Assembly: GCA_009594865.1 (NCBI GenBank)
Contig: VOPT01000018.1
Coordinates: 1 to 64,000 of the forward strand
Direction of reading: 5' to 3'
Source: Nitrospira sp.
GTDB lineage: Bacteria > Nitrospirota > Nitrospiria > Nitrospirales > Nitrospiraceae
DNA: 64,000 bases
Position 1 is the stretch's first letter; each line of letters opens with the position of its first letter. Below, one piece after another: positions 1-9,432 of the stretch. The translations under genes were made by a program, and so were the position numbers. The notes beneath the pieces were generated by a model. That model ran no database searches and was not told the origin of the DNA. It worked only from the letters and a program-made list of their open reading frames with translations.

Positions 1-12
1 CCTTCCAGAAGA

Positions 13-2155
<2,143 letters not shown>

Positions 2156-2180
2156 GGCTGGTCAACATGGCTGCCGGACG

Positions 2181-2206
2181 AGGCCAAACCGGAGGCGTAC
2201 TTTCAG
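2181..2206 (+). repeat. Degenerate core of the dispersed palindromic repeat
   Basis: The thiC-thi4 gap contains a block (gaggcc..., then GGCGTACTTTCAG) that closely matches the core of the full palindromic element at 3112-3234. The outer inverted ends of that element are absent here. It is best read as a decayed relic. The rest of the 127-base gap shows no terminator. Confidence 0.4.
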
Positions 2207-2282
2207 GGGTTCGTTGAAGATTTGATGGAGCCGGAACCGAAGCGTAGAGCCATAGACAGCAGTTGCTGAGAAGGAACGTAGC

Positions 2283-3083
2283 ATGGGGAAGCCGAAACCT
2301 GCACCGTTACGCGAGCGCGACATCACCCGTCAAATTGCGCGGGAGTACTATAAAGAATTCGATCAACTGATCGAGAGCGACGTCATCATCGTCGGCGCCG
2401 GCCCTTCGGGTCTGATCTGCGCCCATGACTTGGGCAGAATGGGCATCAAAACCCTCATCGTCGAGCAGAGCCTTGCGCTGGGCGGAGGGTTCTGGTCCGG
2501 CGGGTACTTGATGAACAAGGCCACGATCTGTGCTCCGGCGCACAAAATCCTCAAAGAGGTGGGCGTGCCCTGCAAGCAGATCAAGGAATGCCCCGGCATG
2601 TACATGGTCGATCCTCCGCATGCGACCGGCGCGCTGATCGCGGCGGCCTATGACGCCGGGGCAAAGATCATGAACCTGACACGGGTCGTCGATCTGATTC
2701 TGCGCCGCGAAGGAGTGCTCGAAGGGGTGGTGGTCAACAGCACCACCGCTGAAATGGCCGGACACGATATTATCCATGTCGATCCGATCGCGTTAGAGAG
2801 TAAACTCGTGGTCGACGCCACCGGACATGATGCGGTGGTCGTCAACCTGCTGCACAAGCGGGGACTCTATCAGCAGGTTCCGGGTAATGGCGCCATGTGG
2901 GTGTCGCGGTCTGAGGAAGAAGTCATGGATCGAACGGGTGAAGTCTCGCCCAATTGCTTCGTGATCGGATTGGCGGTCGCCGCGGTGTTCGGCACGCCGC
3001 GCATGGGCCCGGCCTTCGGCTCGATGTTGCTCTCCGGCCGGTATGGCGCCGAGTTAATTCAGAAAAAGCTGAGGCACAAGTAA
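2283..3083 (+). CDS. thi4: Thiazole synthase Thi4, sulfide-dependent (non-suicide) type
   Basis: Thi4 makes the adenylated thiazole moiety of thiamine from NAD, glycine and a sulfur source. The 266-residue protein has an N-terminal dinucleotide-binding fold with the GXGXXG-type motif VGAGPSG at residues 37-43, the glycine-rich GGGFWSGG segment at 67-74, and a C-terminal FGTPRMGPAFG-type flavin/NAD-binding segment. In yeast the catalytic Cys205 is consumed as sulfur donor; the equivalent segment here is HVDP with His165, as in archaeal Thi4 enzymes that use free sulfide and turn over catalytically. GAAGGA lies just upstream of ATG 2283. Its place behind riboswitch-controlled thiC replaces the usual ThiG/ThiS/ThiH route, none of which is in this window. 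Product is cytoplasmic. Confidence 0.93.
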   Translation: MGKPKPAPLRERDITRQIAREYYKEFDQLIESDVIIVGAGPSGLICAHDLGRMGIKTLIVEQSLALGGGFWSGGYLMNKATICAPAHKILKEVGVPCKQIKECPGMYMVDPPHATGALIAAAYDAGAKIMNLTRVVDLILRREGVLEGVVVNSTTAEMAGHDIIHVDPIALESKLVVDATGHDAVVVNLLHKRGLYQQVPGNGAMWVSRSEEEVMDRTGEVSPNCFVIGLAVAAVFGTPRMGPAFGSMLLSGRYGAELIQKKLRHK

Positions 3084-3111
3084 CACGGAGCAAACAAGGC
3101 CCTCCGACCTG

Positions 3112-3234
3112 CAGGCTGATCAAAAGGGTCATCCAGCGAGGCCGCAGAAAGTGCGAACCCGCAGGCGTACTTTTCAGTACGCTGAGGAGTTCGCACGATT
3201 GAGAACGAAGCTGGGGACCTTTTTCATCAGCCTG
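3112..3234. repeat. Palindromic dispersed repeat (REP/MITE-like), ~123 bp
   Basis: Near-perfect inverted ends: CAGGCTGATCAAAAGGGTC (3112-3130) against the reverse complement of GACCTTTTTCATCAGCCTG (3216-3234), 17 of 19 matching. Inside are nested palindromes, AGTGCGAAC versus GTTCGCAC and GCGTAC-TTTTCA-GTACGC. The whole element can fold into a long cruciform or RNA hairpin. It has no coding capacity. I recall very similar intergenic elements (GCAGGCGTACTTTTCAGTACG core) in Nitrospira genomes, but could not check this here. A core relic lies at 2181-2206. Confidence 0.8.
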
Positions 3235-3240
3235 ACCACC

Positions 3241-3756
3241 ATGGATGTACAAGATTTTCTCATACAGGGCGACGGCAGCGAAGAAGACAAGCGCGAAGCC
3301 TGGCAACTGTTCCAGCAAGCCTACGAACAGCAGATGAAGGGGCAGCTGGAGGAAGCGGTCAGTCTGTACAAGCTGTCGCTCGCGACGCATCAAACGGCCG
3401 AAGCCTACACGTTCCTCGGCTGGACCTACAGCTTCATGGGCAAGCTGGATGAAGCGATCGAGGAATGCCACAAGGCCATCGCCTGCGATCCACACTTCGG
3501 CAACCCCTACAACGACATCGGCGCCTATCTGATCGAAAAGGGCGACCTGGACGAGGCGATTCCCTGGTTTCAAAAGGCTATGCAGGCCACACGGTATGAA
3601 AGCCCGGCGTTCCCGCACTTGAACCTGGGCCGCGTCTATGAACGCCAAGGCAAGTGGAGCGAGGCCATCGACTGCTACAAGCAAGCCCTTGCGCTCAATC
3701 CGGATTATGCCTTGGCCAAGAAAGCCTTGGGCCGCCTCATCAGCTCATTAAACTAG
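3241..3756 (+). CDS. Tetratricopeptide-repeat protein
   Basis: A 171-residue soluble protein made almost entirely of TPR helices. Four or so 34-residue units are visible, with typical alternations such as A-Y-x-x-L-G-W and N-P/D-P turns: roughly residues 20-54, 55-88, 89-122 and 127-160. No signal peptide or membrane segment is present. TPR proteins act as protein-protein scaffolds; the partner is unknown. I set the start at ATG 3241, because an upstream in-frame start at 3151 would lie inside the palindromic repeat and add a low-complexity Arg/Thr tail. No convincing Shine-Dalgarno precedes 3241. The gene is 15 bases from the next one, so they are probably co-transcribed. Confidence 0.85.
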   Translation: MDVQDFLIQGDGSEEDKREAWQLFQQAYEQQMKGQLEEAVSLYKLSLATHQTAEAYTFLGWTYSFMGKLDEAIEECHKAIACDPHFGNPYNDIGAYLIEKGDLDEAIPWFQKAMQATRYESPAFPHLNLGRVYERQGKWSEAIDCYKQALALNPDYALAKKALGRLISSLN

Positions 3757-3771
3757 CCCCAGCGGGATGCG

Positions 3772-4158
3772 ATGAATAACACGATCTTAGTGGCCGTGAC
3801 CGACATTTTCTTTTACACGAAGGTGCGCGACGCCTTGCGCCCGCAGGGGTATACCTTGGAGCGGATTCGGAATCAGGAGGAGGTGACAGAAAAGACGGCT
3901 TCGGTGCAGCCGGCCGCACTCATTCTGAACATGAACGACCTGGCGGTCGATGCCTTCCAGGCGCTGGAAACGATTCAGAACAACCCCGCCCTGCGCGCGC
4001 TCCCCATCCTGGCCTTCGCCAACCATGAAGAAGTCGACACGTGGCGGCGCGCGAAGGAACTCGGCGTGACGAAAATCGTATCGCGGAACGAATTTTCGGT
4101 TCGTACCAAAGATCTCGTTGAAGAACTTATTCATCCTCAGCCCGCCAGACAATCCTGA
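3772..4158 (+). CDS. Degenerate receiver-like (CheY-fold) protein
   Basis: The 128-residue protein has the layout of a stand-alone response-regulator receiver: a hydrophobic first strand (residues 4-9), a third strand ALILNMND at about 48-55, and LPILAFANHE plus a Lys-containing KIVSRNE segment. The acidic pocket after strand 1 is missing, and the position expected to hold the phosphorylated Asp is occupied by Asn. It is therefore probably a phosphorylation-independent pseudo-receiver. It sits between the TPR gene and ygfZ. Partner unknown. A similar degenerate receiver-like protein is encoded at 29776-30162. Confidence 0.65.
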   Translation: MNNTILVAVTDIFFYTKVRDALRPQGYTLERIRNQEEVTEKTASVQPAALILNMNDLAVDAFQALETIQNNPALRALPILAFANHEEVDTWRRAKELGVTKIVSRNEFSVRTKDLVEELIHPQPARQS

Positions 4159-4192
4159 GGGCTGTGCCGGATAAAGGATTATCGGTCTGCCT

Positions 4193-5284
4193 ATGAAACA
4201 GTCTCGCCTCCACGATCAGCACCAGCAGCTTGGCGCCACCTTCGAAGACGTCACGGGATGGTCCGTGCCCGCGCATTTTGGCGATGCCTCAGCGGAACAC
4301 GCCGCCGTACGTAATGGGGTTGGGATTTCTGACCTGTCACACCGCGGGAAGATGCGAGTGACCGGCGATGACCGCATCAAGTGGCTCCAGAGCATCATCA
4401 GCAACGACATTCTTCCGCTTCAGCCTGGACAGGGCCGCTACTCCAGCTTCCTCACCCACAAGGGGAAAATGCTCGGCTATTTTCGGGTGTACATCCAAAG
4501 CGACGCCGTGTGGATTGAAGATGTCGGTGAAGTGGGTGAGGCCACGTTTCAAGCACTCCGCAAGTTTCTCCTCTACGGCACCAAAGCCAAGATGGAGAAT
4601 TGCTTGGAAAGCTGGGGTTTGCTGTTGGTCAGCGGACCGAAATCTGCGAAGGTGGTGGCAGCGGCGTTCGGCGTCGAGGTCCAGACCTTACCACTGCTCC
4701 AGACCATCTCCACCATGATCGGCGGCCAACCAGCACTGATCATGCACACGGAAGAAACGGGCGAAGAAGATTGGGAAATTCTCCTGCCTGCCGACGGCCT
4801 GAGCGCGGCATGGGCGCAGATGATGACCGCCGGCGCCCCTTTCGGCGTCAAGCCCGTCGGCGCGCAGGCGCGAGATCTCTTACGGATCGAGGCCGGCCTG
4901 CCCAAAGCCGGTCCTGACCTCAATGAGGAGATCGTCCCACCGGAAGCCAACTTGGAAGGGAAAGCCTTCAGCCTCTCGAAGGGCTGCTATCCGGGACAGG
5001 AAGTGGTGGCACGGATGGATACCTACGGGAACGTCCGTCGGCACCTGGTCGGCTTGATCATCCAGGACAAGACAGCCCCGCCAAAGGGATCGAAGCTGTT
5101 CAGCGGAGATCGAGAGGTGGGATGGATCAGCAGCGCCGTCTTGTCGCCGCAACGCAACGCCGTCTTGGCATTCGGTTTTCCGCTGCGTGACTTCTCAGCG
5201 CCGGACACGCAGCTGGCGGTGGAAGTGGCAGGGACGCGCCATCTGGCCACCGTCCATGCCCTTCCGTTCTACCACCGGCCCTAA
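4193..5284 (+). CDS. ygfZ: YgfZ/GcvT-family folate-binding protein
   Basis: YgfZ-family proteins (IBA57 in mitochondria) bind tetrahydrofolate and help assemble or repair certain Fe-S enzymes such as MiaB. The 363-residue protein has the aminomethyltransferase-like fold and the family signature KGCYPGQE near residue 264, containing the essential Cys. The N-terminal half shows the GcvT-like S-H-R-G-K-M-R-V-x-G segment. It lacks features expected of a glycine-cleavage T protein, and no gcvH or gcvP is nearby. No good ribosome-binding site precedes ATG 4193. It ends seven bases from the convergent gene at 5291. ThiC needs an Fe-S cluster, which gives a loose functional link to the upstream operon. 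Confidence 0.9.
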   Translation: MKQSRLHDQHQQLGATFEDVTGWSVPAHFGDASAEHAAVRNGVGISDLSHRGKMRVTGDDRIKWLQSIISNDILPLQPGQGRYSSFLTHKGKMLGYFRVYIQSDAVWIEDVGEVGEATFQALRKFLLYGTKAKMENCLESWGLLLVSGPKSAKVVAAAFGVEVQTLPLLQTISTMIGGQPALIMHTEETGEEDWEILLPADGLSAAWAQMMTAGAPFGVKPVGAQARDLLRIEAGLPKAGPDLNEEIVPPEANLEGKAFSLSKGCYPGQEVVARMDTYGNVRRHLVGLIIQDKTAPPKGSKLFSGDREVGWISSAVLSPQRNAVLAFGFPLRDFSAPDTQLAVEVAGTRHLATVHALPFYHRP

Positions 5285-5290
5285 CGAGGG

Positions 5291-5773
5291 TTACTTTTCT
5301 GGATTGCGCACGGCCGATACGGCTGAGGCGAATCCGAGCAGGCTCTTCCGCTCTTCATCGTCCAGCGCCAGCAACAGATGGGTCTCTTCAGCGTGCATCA
5401 GGCGCAGGCTCAAGAACGGCTCTTCACGACGCTTCTCCCGGTTGTCCCACATGGCGTCGATGACCTGCACCTTGTCCAACTGGCCGACCGACACAACATC
5501 GTAGCGGAAATAGGAATCGCCGATCACGATGTCAAAAATCACATTGCCCGCCGTCAACAGAATGAGATTGAACCGCCCCTGATCCTCATATCCTTCCGGC
5601 AAAAACTTGTTGATATGGCACCGCGCCACTTTGCGATCGCCGAGCGCAGCACGGAATTTCAGCTGCAAGGCTTCGTAATCGATCTGGAGCGCCTTTTCGT
5701 CCGCATTGGTCGCTCCGACCGCCGCGTTCTTCGCCTGTTCAAATACGTCATCCGCCGACAACAACCCTGCCAT
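5291..5773 (-). CDS. Conserved hypothetical protein, 160 aa
   Basis: I do not recognise this family. The product is soluble, with no signal peptide or membrane segment. The first ~45 residues are predicted helical (A- and E-rich), followed by a beta-rich middle with alternating hydrophobics (FNLILLTAGNVIFDIVIGD), a YFRYDVVSVGQLDKV segment and a C-terminal helix. This layout resembles small PH-like or Vps4-associated folds, but that is only a resemblance. A strong AAGGAG lies ten bases before ATG 5773. It is convergent with ygfZ and upstream of nothing obvious, so context gives no function. Confidence 0.7.
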   Translation of the reverse strand: MAGLLSADDVFEQAKNAAVGATNADEKALQIDYEALQLKFRAALGDRKVARCHINKFLPEGYEDQGRFNLILLTAGNVIFDIVIGDSYFRYDVVSVGQLDKVQVIDAMWDNREKRREEPFLSLRLMHAEETHLLLALDDEERKSLLGFASAVSAVRNPEK

Positions 5774-5827
5774 AGCGCCTTACTCCTTCGTTACAAGACT
5801 GTCTGATGTGTATGATGTCATCTACGA

Positions 5828-6082
5828 TCAGAGGCCGCGTGCGGCGCGCCTGGCTCGTATCGACCGGGCCACCCCGACCAGCGCAATTCCCGCCCACGCG
5901 AATTCCAGCAGGACAAACCCCACTCGTCGATCTTCAATTGCCACGATCCCCAGCAGCAGCGAGCCGATGATGTTCAAGGCCAGATACCCTGCGTCCAGCT
6001 CGCGCCAGGTGCCGGCCTGAATGAGGCCATAGGCGATGAGCACCATGAGGGCTCCAATCACCGATATGACCTGCATGATCAT
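5828..6082 (-). CDS. Small CBU_0592-like membrane protein
   Basis: An 84-residue integral membrane protein with three hydrophobic segments at roughly residues 3-22, 33-50 and 53-72, and a basic C-terminal tail (RSIRARRAARG). The pattern V-x-x-x-G-A-x-x-x-L-x-A-Y followed by Y-L-x-L-N-x-x-G-S resembles the CBU_0592 family of uncharacterised inner-membrane proteins. I chose ATG 6082 (a second ATG is at 6076) because the upstream in-frame extension to 6298 is Arg/Ser/Pro-rich and looks non-coding. There is no clear Shine-Dalgarno sequence, which keeps the start uncertain. Confidence 0.6.
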   Translation of the reverse strand: MIMQVISVIGALMVLIAYGLIQAGTWRELDAGYLALNIIGSLLLGIVAIEDRRVGFVLLEFAWAGIALVGVARSIRARRAARGL

Positions 6083-6310
6083 GGATTTGCTCGCGCACTC
6101 GGCCCGCATCGCACTGGAGAACGGGGTACGGTACCTGGCGGCTCGGCAGGATTGCAAGCGAAATTCCCTGCGAGGCACCAGCCAACGATGCGGAGAGGCC
6201 CGGCGCGATCTGGTCGGCCCCGTGGTACCAATCGTGTCGCACGCGAGACGCTGCATTGCATTTGCAGGGCCATCTCCGGCATACTTTGCGGGAATCATAG
6301 GGAGGCGAAG

Positions 6311-6547
6311 ATGAGCGGACAGATTTGTTTAATTGATGGTTGTCAGGCCAGAGTCTATGCGCCAGCAGGCACCCGTTCTGTCTGCAAGGATCACTTTCTT
6401 GGATTTCTGACCTGGCGACGGCGACGCGGCCCCCAGATGTTCCGCAAATATGCCGGCATGACAATGGAAGAACGTGAAGTCATCGTAGGTGAGTGGCTCC
6501 AGACTCTCGGCACCAAAGATTTGCCTCACCCCATCCCCGGATTGTAA
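6311..6547 (+). CDS. Small Cys/His protein, 78 aa (hypothetical)
   Basis: This 78-residue protein begins with a possible metal-binding site: Cys6, Cys11, Cys25 and His28 in a C-X4-C-X13-C-X2-H arrangement. A basic WRRRRGPQ stretch and an acidic helix follow. It is too short for a catalytic domain; a zinc-binding or nucleic-acid-associated role is possible but unproven. GGAGGCG sits five bases before ATG 6311, a strong translation signal. The 228-base gap before it, shared with the divergent gene ending at 6082, would hold both promoters; I see no obvious hexamer pair in it. Confidence 0.6.
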   Translation: MSGQICLIDGCQARVYAPAGTRSVCKDHFLGFLTWRRRRGPQMFRKYAGMTMEEREVIVGEWLQTLGTKDLPHPIPGL

Positions 6548-6629
6548 GCGTTTCGTTCTGAATCACGCGTTCCGTCTCCTACGCCGCCCTGCCGGTCAAG
6601 GGCGACGACGTTTCCGATCAGCCTCGGCC

Positions 6630-6980
6630 TCACTTCGTGTCATCAGAACGTCGAGAGCCATCGCTCATGTGCAGCAATTTCCCCTCGAGCGCCGCCTTCA
6701 GCAACTGTGCCGTATTTGAGGCCCGCAGCTTCTTCATCATATTGGCTCGATGGGTATCGGCGGTCTTCATGCTGATGTTCAAATATTCCGCAATGCTGCG
6801 ATTGGTATGCCCGTCCCAGATCAGACGGAGAATTTCCAGCTCGCGAGCCGTGAGATCTTCCGGCTTTCGCTTCTGAGCAGCCATGTCAGGATCGGCGGAC
6901 CCCTCACGGTTGTTCATGCCCGCTCGGCTCACCATTGCGTCTTGATGCTCCCCGCCCTTATGTTGCTGTTCGGCCAGCAT
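6630..6980 (-). CDS. Stand-alone LuxR-type HTH regulator (module copy 1)
   Basis: A 116-residue DNA-binding protein consisting of a polar N-terminal tail (~1-38) and one LuxR/GerE helix-turn-helix at about 40-105: LTARELEILRLIWDGHTNRSIAEYLNIS, then KTADTHRANMMKKL. There is no receiver or other sensory domain, so any signal must come from a partner. AGGAGG precedes ATG 6980. It lies 58 bases downstream of an 81-aa unknown gene. The same two-gene arrangement recurs at 8761-9360, and the two HTH domains are clearly paralogous (shared HRANMMKKLR-SN-AQLLK). It is probably the second gene of a small operon. Confidence 0.9.
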   Translation of the reverse strand: MLAEQQHKGGEHQDAMVSRAGMNNREGSADPDMAAQKRKPEDLTARELEILRLIWDGHTNRSIAEYLNISMKTADTHRANMMKKLRASNTAQLLKAALEGKLLHMSDGSRRSDDTK

Positions 6981-7038
6981 GATACTCCTCCTTCATCGTC
7001 TCTCACCCGGCACGTACGGCCTCATGCCTGGTTGATCG

Positions 7039-7284
7039 TTAGTTCTCACGTACTGCAACCGGTTTTGAAGTCTCCCACAAGCGTTGGAGATAGCCCAAGA
7101 CGGCCGTAATGGCTTGGGTGCGCGGCTGCCAGGTCCCCTGCGCATTGCCATTAAGCTCGACCCAGCATCCATCGATTTTTTGACGCACAATGAGTCGCTC
7201 GAACATACCGTGCGTGGCCGGCTGAATGGCCAACAGGTATTCCTGTTCCTCCCGATCTTTCAACAAAAACCCTTTCACCATCAT
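7039..7284 (-). CDS. Unknown 81-aa protein paired with LuxR (module copy 1)
   Basis: I do not recognise this family. The 81-residue product is soluble and starts MMVKGFLL. Shared with its paralog at 9115-9360 are GFLL near the start, an IDG-x-WVE motif in the middle (~38-44), and a C-terminal TQAI-x-AVL-x-YLQRL helix. The paralogs have equal length and are about one third identical by eye. AAGGAGGAAC is placed ideally before ATG 7284, so the longer frame reaching 7374 is not used. It is first in a two-gene operon with a LuxR HTH protein, which suggests a sensor, co-regulator or antagonist. A -24/-12-like element lies 124 bases upstream. Confidence 0.8.
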   Translation of the reverse strand: MMVKGFLLKDREEQEYLLAIQPATHGMFERLIVRQKIDGCWVELNGNAQGTWQPRTQAITAVLGYLQRLWETSKPVAVREN

Positions 7285-7407
7285 GGATTGTTCCTCCTTG
7301 CTACTGCTGCAGTATGAGCTCACCCGTGGACGATCATTCACTTCCATTTTCCTCGCCTCCCTTGAACTCCCCAAGGTGTTCGCCTTACGACATCTACCGA
7401 GCCCTAC

Positions 7408-7423
7408 ATCAAGGCCCGTGCCA
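7408..7423 (-). promoter_or_regulatory. Sigma54-like -24/-12 element (module copy 1)
   Basis: On the minus strand this reads TGGCACGGGCCTTGAT, matching the sigma54 consensus TGGCACG-N4-TTGCW except that the -12 C is A. The sequence before copy 2 (9433-9448) differs at only two positions. It is 124 bases upstream of the 81-aa gene at 7284. An NtrC-family activator is encoded nearby at 9716-11110. The remainder of 7285-7681 contains AT-rich sequence (about 7444-7462) but no gene I can support. Confidence 0.5.
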
Positions 7424-7681
7424 TGCGCACAGCGAGGCCGCTTCTTACTTTAATAACAATCACTTGCGCGATTTACCCTCTAAAAGATAGGCAGCCGGTG
7501 GCTGTATCACGATCGGCGAAACTGTGCCACATCGTTATCTTTGAGACAGGTTGAGCAACAGGATAAGACGGTCCGCTGTCGCTCGACGGAAGCGTCAGCC
7601 AGCCCTCATGTCAGACTGGATCGATGATTCAGTTCAGAAGCGGAACGGACAGGAGAGGGGGAGACGACGGTCAGGACCCGG

Positions 7682-8080
7682 TTATTCGGCGCAGGCGCAC
7701 CCTTCGAGTGCACGCGTTGAGATAAAGGTGAGATTGTTGGTGTAGCGCATAAACCCCTTTTGACGGCCGTACAGTCGCAGCAGGCAGGATTCGCCTTTGC
7801 GCTGAACGAAGAAACTGTAGTCGGCACCCGACGGCGATGACACGCCAAAGGGACGAGGACCGAGCGAGCCGGTGGCCAACACCACGGTCGTATTGATGGC
7901 GAGACGATTCGCGATCTCGGGTTGTTCACCTTCTTCTACGAGAATAGATTCCAGCTGACCGCGCACCGTCCGGCGACAGGGTTCATCCGAGAGGGTCGTG
8001 ATCTGAGCCACTGTGGTACATCCTGATAAGAGGACGACCCACAGCCCTGTCCATCTGATGGCGCGAGATATGGATGTCAT
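7682..8080 (-). CDS. Putative lipoprotein, 132 aa
   Basis: The product begins MTSISRAIRWTGLWVVLLSGC, a signal peptide with a lipobox (LLSGC; mature Cys at about residue 21), so it should be a lipid-anchored envelope protein. The remainder is a small beta-rich domain with Cys residues near positions 36, 100 and the Cys-x-Cys pair close to the end (EGCACAE). I do not recognise a family. I chose ATG 8080 over the open frame reaching 8176 because it places the signal peptide at the N-terminus; no strong ribosome-binding site is visible. It sits between the SnoaL-like gene and module copy 1, on the same strand. Confidence 0.65.
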   Translation of the reverse strand: MTSISRAIRWTGLWVVLLSGCTTVAQITTLSDEPCRRTVRGQLESILVEEGEQPEIANRLAINTTVVLATGSLGPRPFGVSSPSGADYSFFVQRKGESCLLRLYGRQKGFMRYTNNLTFISTRALEGCACAE

Positions 8081-8220
8081 GCCGGAGAGCTGACGAGTGA
8101 ACTGCGAAGGACCGACGTTCACTGCGGAAGGATCAGTTGAAGGCATACTTCCCGGCGCATCTTCATCCGGCCACATGCGCTTGGTCCATCATGACTGGAT
8201 CCGGCCCCCAACTCGAGTCC

Positions 8221-8613
8221 CTACCCCATTACGGGACTGCCGTGGTGATGAATCATCAACCACTCATCACCGATCCGTTCGAAGAGGTTGGTGGCTAGCA
8301 CGCGGGTTTCGACTGGCTGGTCGTCCTGCCGGCTCGTGAGATGCTCGGTGCAGATCACCCACCCCAGGTCGCCGGCCACCTGCACTTGCACATCGGACAG
8401 CTCAAATTTCATGGAGAAGGTGTTATTGAAGATCAGCACCCAGGAATCGCGCACGGCAGGCCAGTCGCTTCGGAGCGTCCAGCCGGGGTGAATGCAGGTG
8501 ACGTACTCGAGATGAGCCCACACCGTGTCCATCTGGAGCATATCCAGACTTTCAAAGGCGGCATAAAAGGCGAGATTGGCGCGGGTGATTTCTTCGATAC
8601 GCTGTTCGACCAC
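8221..8613 (-). CDS. SnoaL/NTF2-like protein
   Basis: The 130-residue protein fits the SnoaL-like/NTF2 cone fold used by many small ligand-binding proteins and isomerases: a helical N-terminus (IEEITRANLAFYAAFESLD), a W-x-H-L-E-Y-V-T-C-x-H-P-G-W segment, then beta strands ending in LFERIGDEWLMIHHHGSP. The HPGW and final HHHGS pattern is typical of DUF4440/SnoaL_3 members. I chose GTG 8613 because CAGGAGCGAGCC directly precedes it; the TTG at 8649 lacks a site. It lies downstream of LuxR copy 2. Ligand unknown; no catalytic role can be assigned. Confidence 0.8.
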   Translation of the reverse strand: MVEQRIEEITRANLAFYAAFESLDMLQMDTVWAHLEYVTCIHPGWTLRSDWPAVRDSWVLIFNNTFSMKFELSDVQVQVAGDLGWVICTEHLTSRQDDQPVETRVLATNLFERIGDEWLMIHHHGSPVMG

Positions 8614-8691
8614 GGCTCGCTCCTGCGACGGTGCGGCATTGTACTGCAAACGCCGTCGCCGGTGCGAGCCTCATTTCTGCTGTGAGGGGAG

Positions 8692-8757
8692 GATTCGCGG
8701 GAGCTGCCGCACGGCCGGAGGCGGGACTTCCCCCGAGAGCGCGAGCCGCCGCGAATC
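8692..8757. other. Inverted repeat downstream of LuxR copy 2
   Basis: GATTCGCGG (8692-8700) and CCGCGAATC (8749-8757) form a perfect 9-bp inverted repeat around a 48-base GC-rich spacer, immediately after the LuxR copy 2 stop codon (8761, minus strand). There is no T-run after the stem, so it is not a standard intrinsic terminator; it may end or stabilise the module transcript. Confidence 0.35.
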
Positions 8758-8760
8758 GCT

Positions 8761-9078
8761 TCAGCCCGCGTGGGTGGCGAGCAGCCCCTCTTCCAGCGCC
8801 GTTTTCAACAGCTGGGCGATATTGGACACCCGGAGTTTCTTCATCATATTGGCCCGATGCGCCTCTGCCGTCTTGATGCTGATATGCAGCTGCTCCGCAA
8901 TCGTGCGGTTGGTCAATCCGGCCCACACCAGCTGCAGGATTTCCTGCTCGCGCGGAGTCAAATCCTCGGGGCGACGTTTCACCGTCATGTTCACGCCCGG
9001 CACCAGACTCAGCCCGGATGCTCTGTCGCGCGCGTTGTCTTCCCGGGCACTTCGCAACATATCCTGGTCATTCCACAT
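8761..9078 (-). CDS. Stand-alone LuxR-type HTH regulator (module copy 2)
   Basis: A 105-residue protein with a single LuxR/GerE HTH domain at about residues 35-98 (LTPREQEILQLVWAGLTNRTIAEQLHIS, followed by KTAEAHRANMMKKLRVSN) and a short charged N-terminal tail. It has no receiver domain. AAAGGAG is nine bases before ATG 9078. It lies 36 bases downstream of the 81-aa unknown gene at 9115 and is paralogous to the protein at 6630-6980. The recognition helix region is strongly conserved between the two copies, so they may bind similar sites. Confidence 0.9.
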   Translation of the reverse strand: MWNDQDMLRSAREDNARDRASGLSLVPGVNMTVKRRPEDLTPREQEILQLVWAGLTNRTIAEQLHISIKTAEAHRANMMKKLRVSNIAQLLKTALEEGLLATHAG

Positions 9079-9114
9079 AGCCTGTACTCCTTTGGTTCTG
9101 ATTGCGGCTTCTCA

Positions 9115-9360
9115 TCATCTCGTGGGGGCAGCCAACCCTGTCGAAATTGCCGATAGGCCCCGCAAGTATGTCAACACGGCCCCGACCGCCCGCGTCTGGT
9201 CAGACCATTTCCTGTTCGGCAATCGGGACATCTCCACCCAATATCCGTCAATGTGCTCTCTGACGTCCGGCGGATTGAATGGTCCGACGGCCGAGGGCGG
9301 AATGGTCACCAAGACCTCGTGATCTACACCGTTTGACAGAAGAAAGCCTTCAACATCCAT
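9115..9360 (-). CDS. Unknown 81-aa protein paired with LuxR (module copy 2)
   Basis: Paralog of the protein at 7039-7284 with identical length. It starts MDVEGFLL, carries the same IDG-x-WVE motif at about residues 37-43, and ends in a related TRAV-x-AVL-x-YLRGL helix. No known domain, membrane segment or signal peptide is visible. GAGGGCAGC precedes ATG 9360; the frame extending to 9540 lacks a better start. It heads the operon with LuxR copy 2, behind a -24/-12-like element 73 bases upstream. Confidence 0.8.
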   Translation of the reverse strand: MDVEGFLLSNGVDHEVLVTIPPSAVGPFNPPDVREHIDGYWVEMSRLPNRKWSDQTRAVGAVLTYLRGLSAISTGLAAPTR

Positions 9361-9432
9361 GCTGCCCTCGTTGGCCCTGAGCTCTTGCTCATCCACCCTG
9401 TCTCTCCACCACCCTGTTCGTGGCATGCATAT

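Noticed and set aside
2159..2269. Stop-free stretch after the thiC stop, in the same frame (about 36 codons)
   Set aside because: It has no usable start codon until near its end and overlaps the decayed palindromic repeat core, so I do not count it as a gene or a thiC extension.
3151..3240. Longer N-terminus for the TPR protein
   Set aside because: The extension falls inside the palindromic repeat and encodes a non-conserved Arg/Thr stretch.
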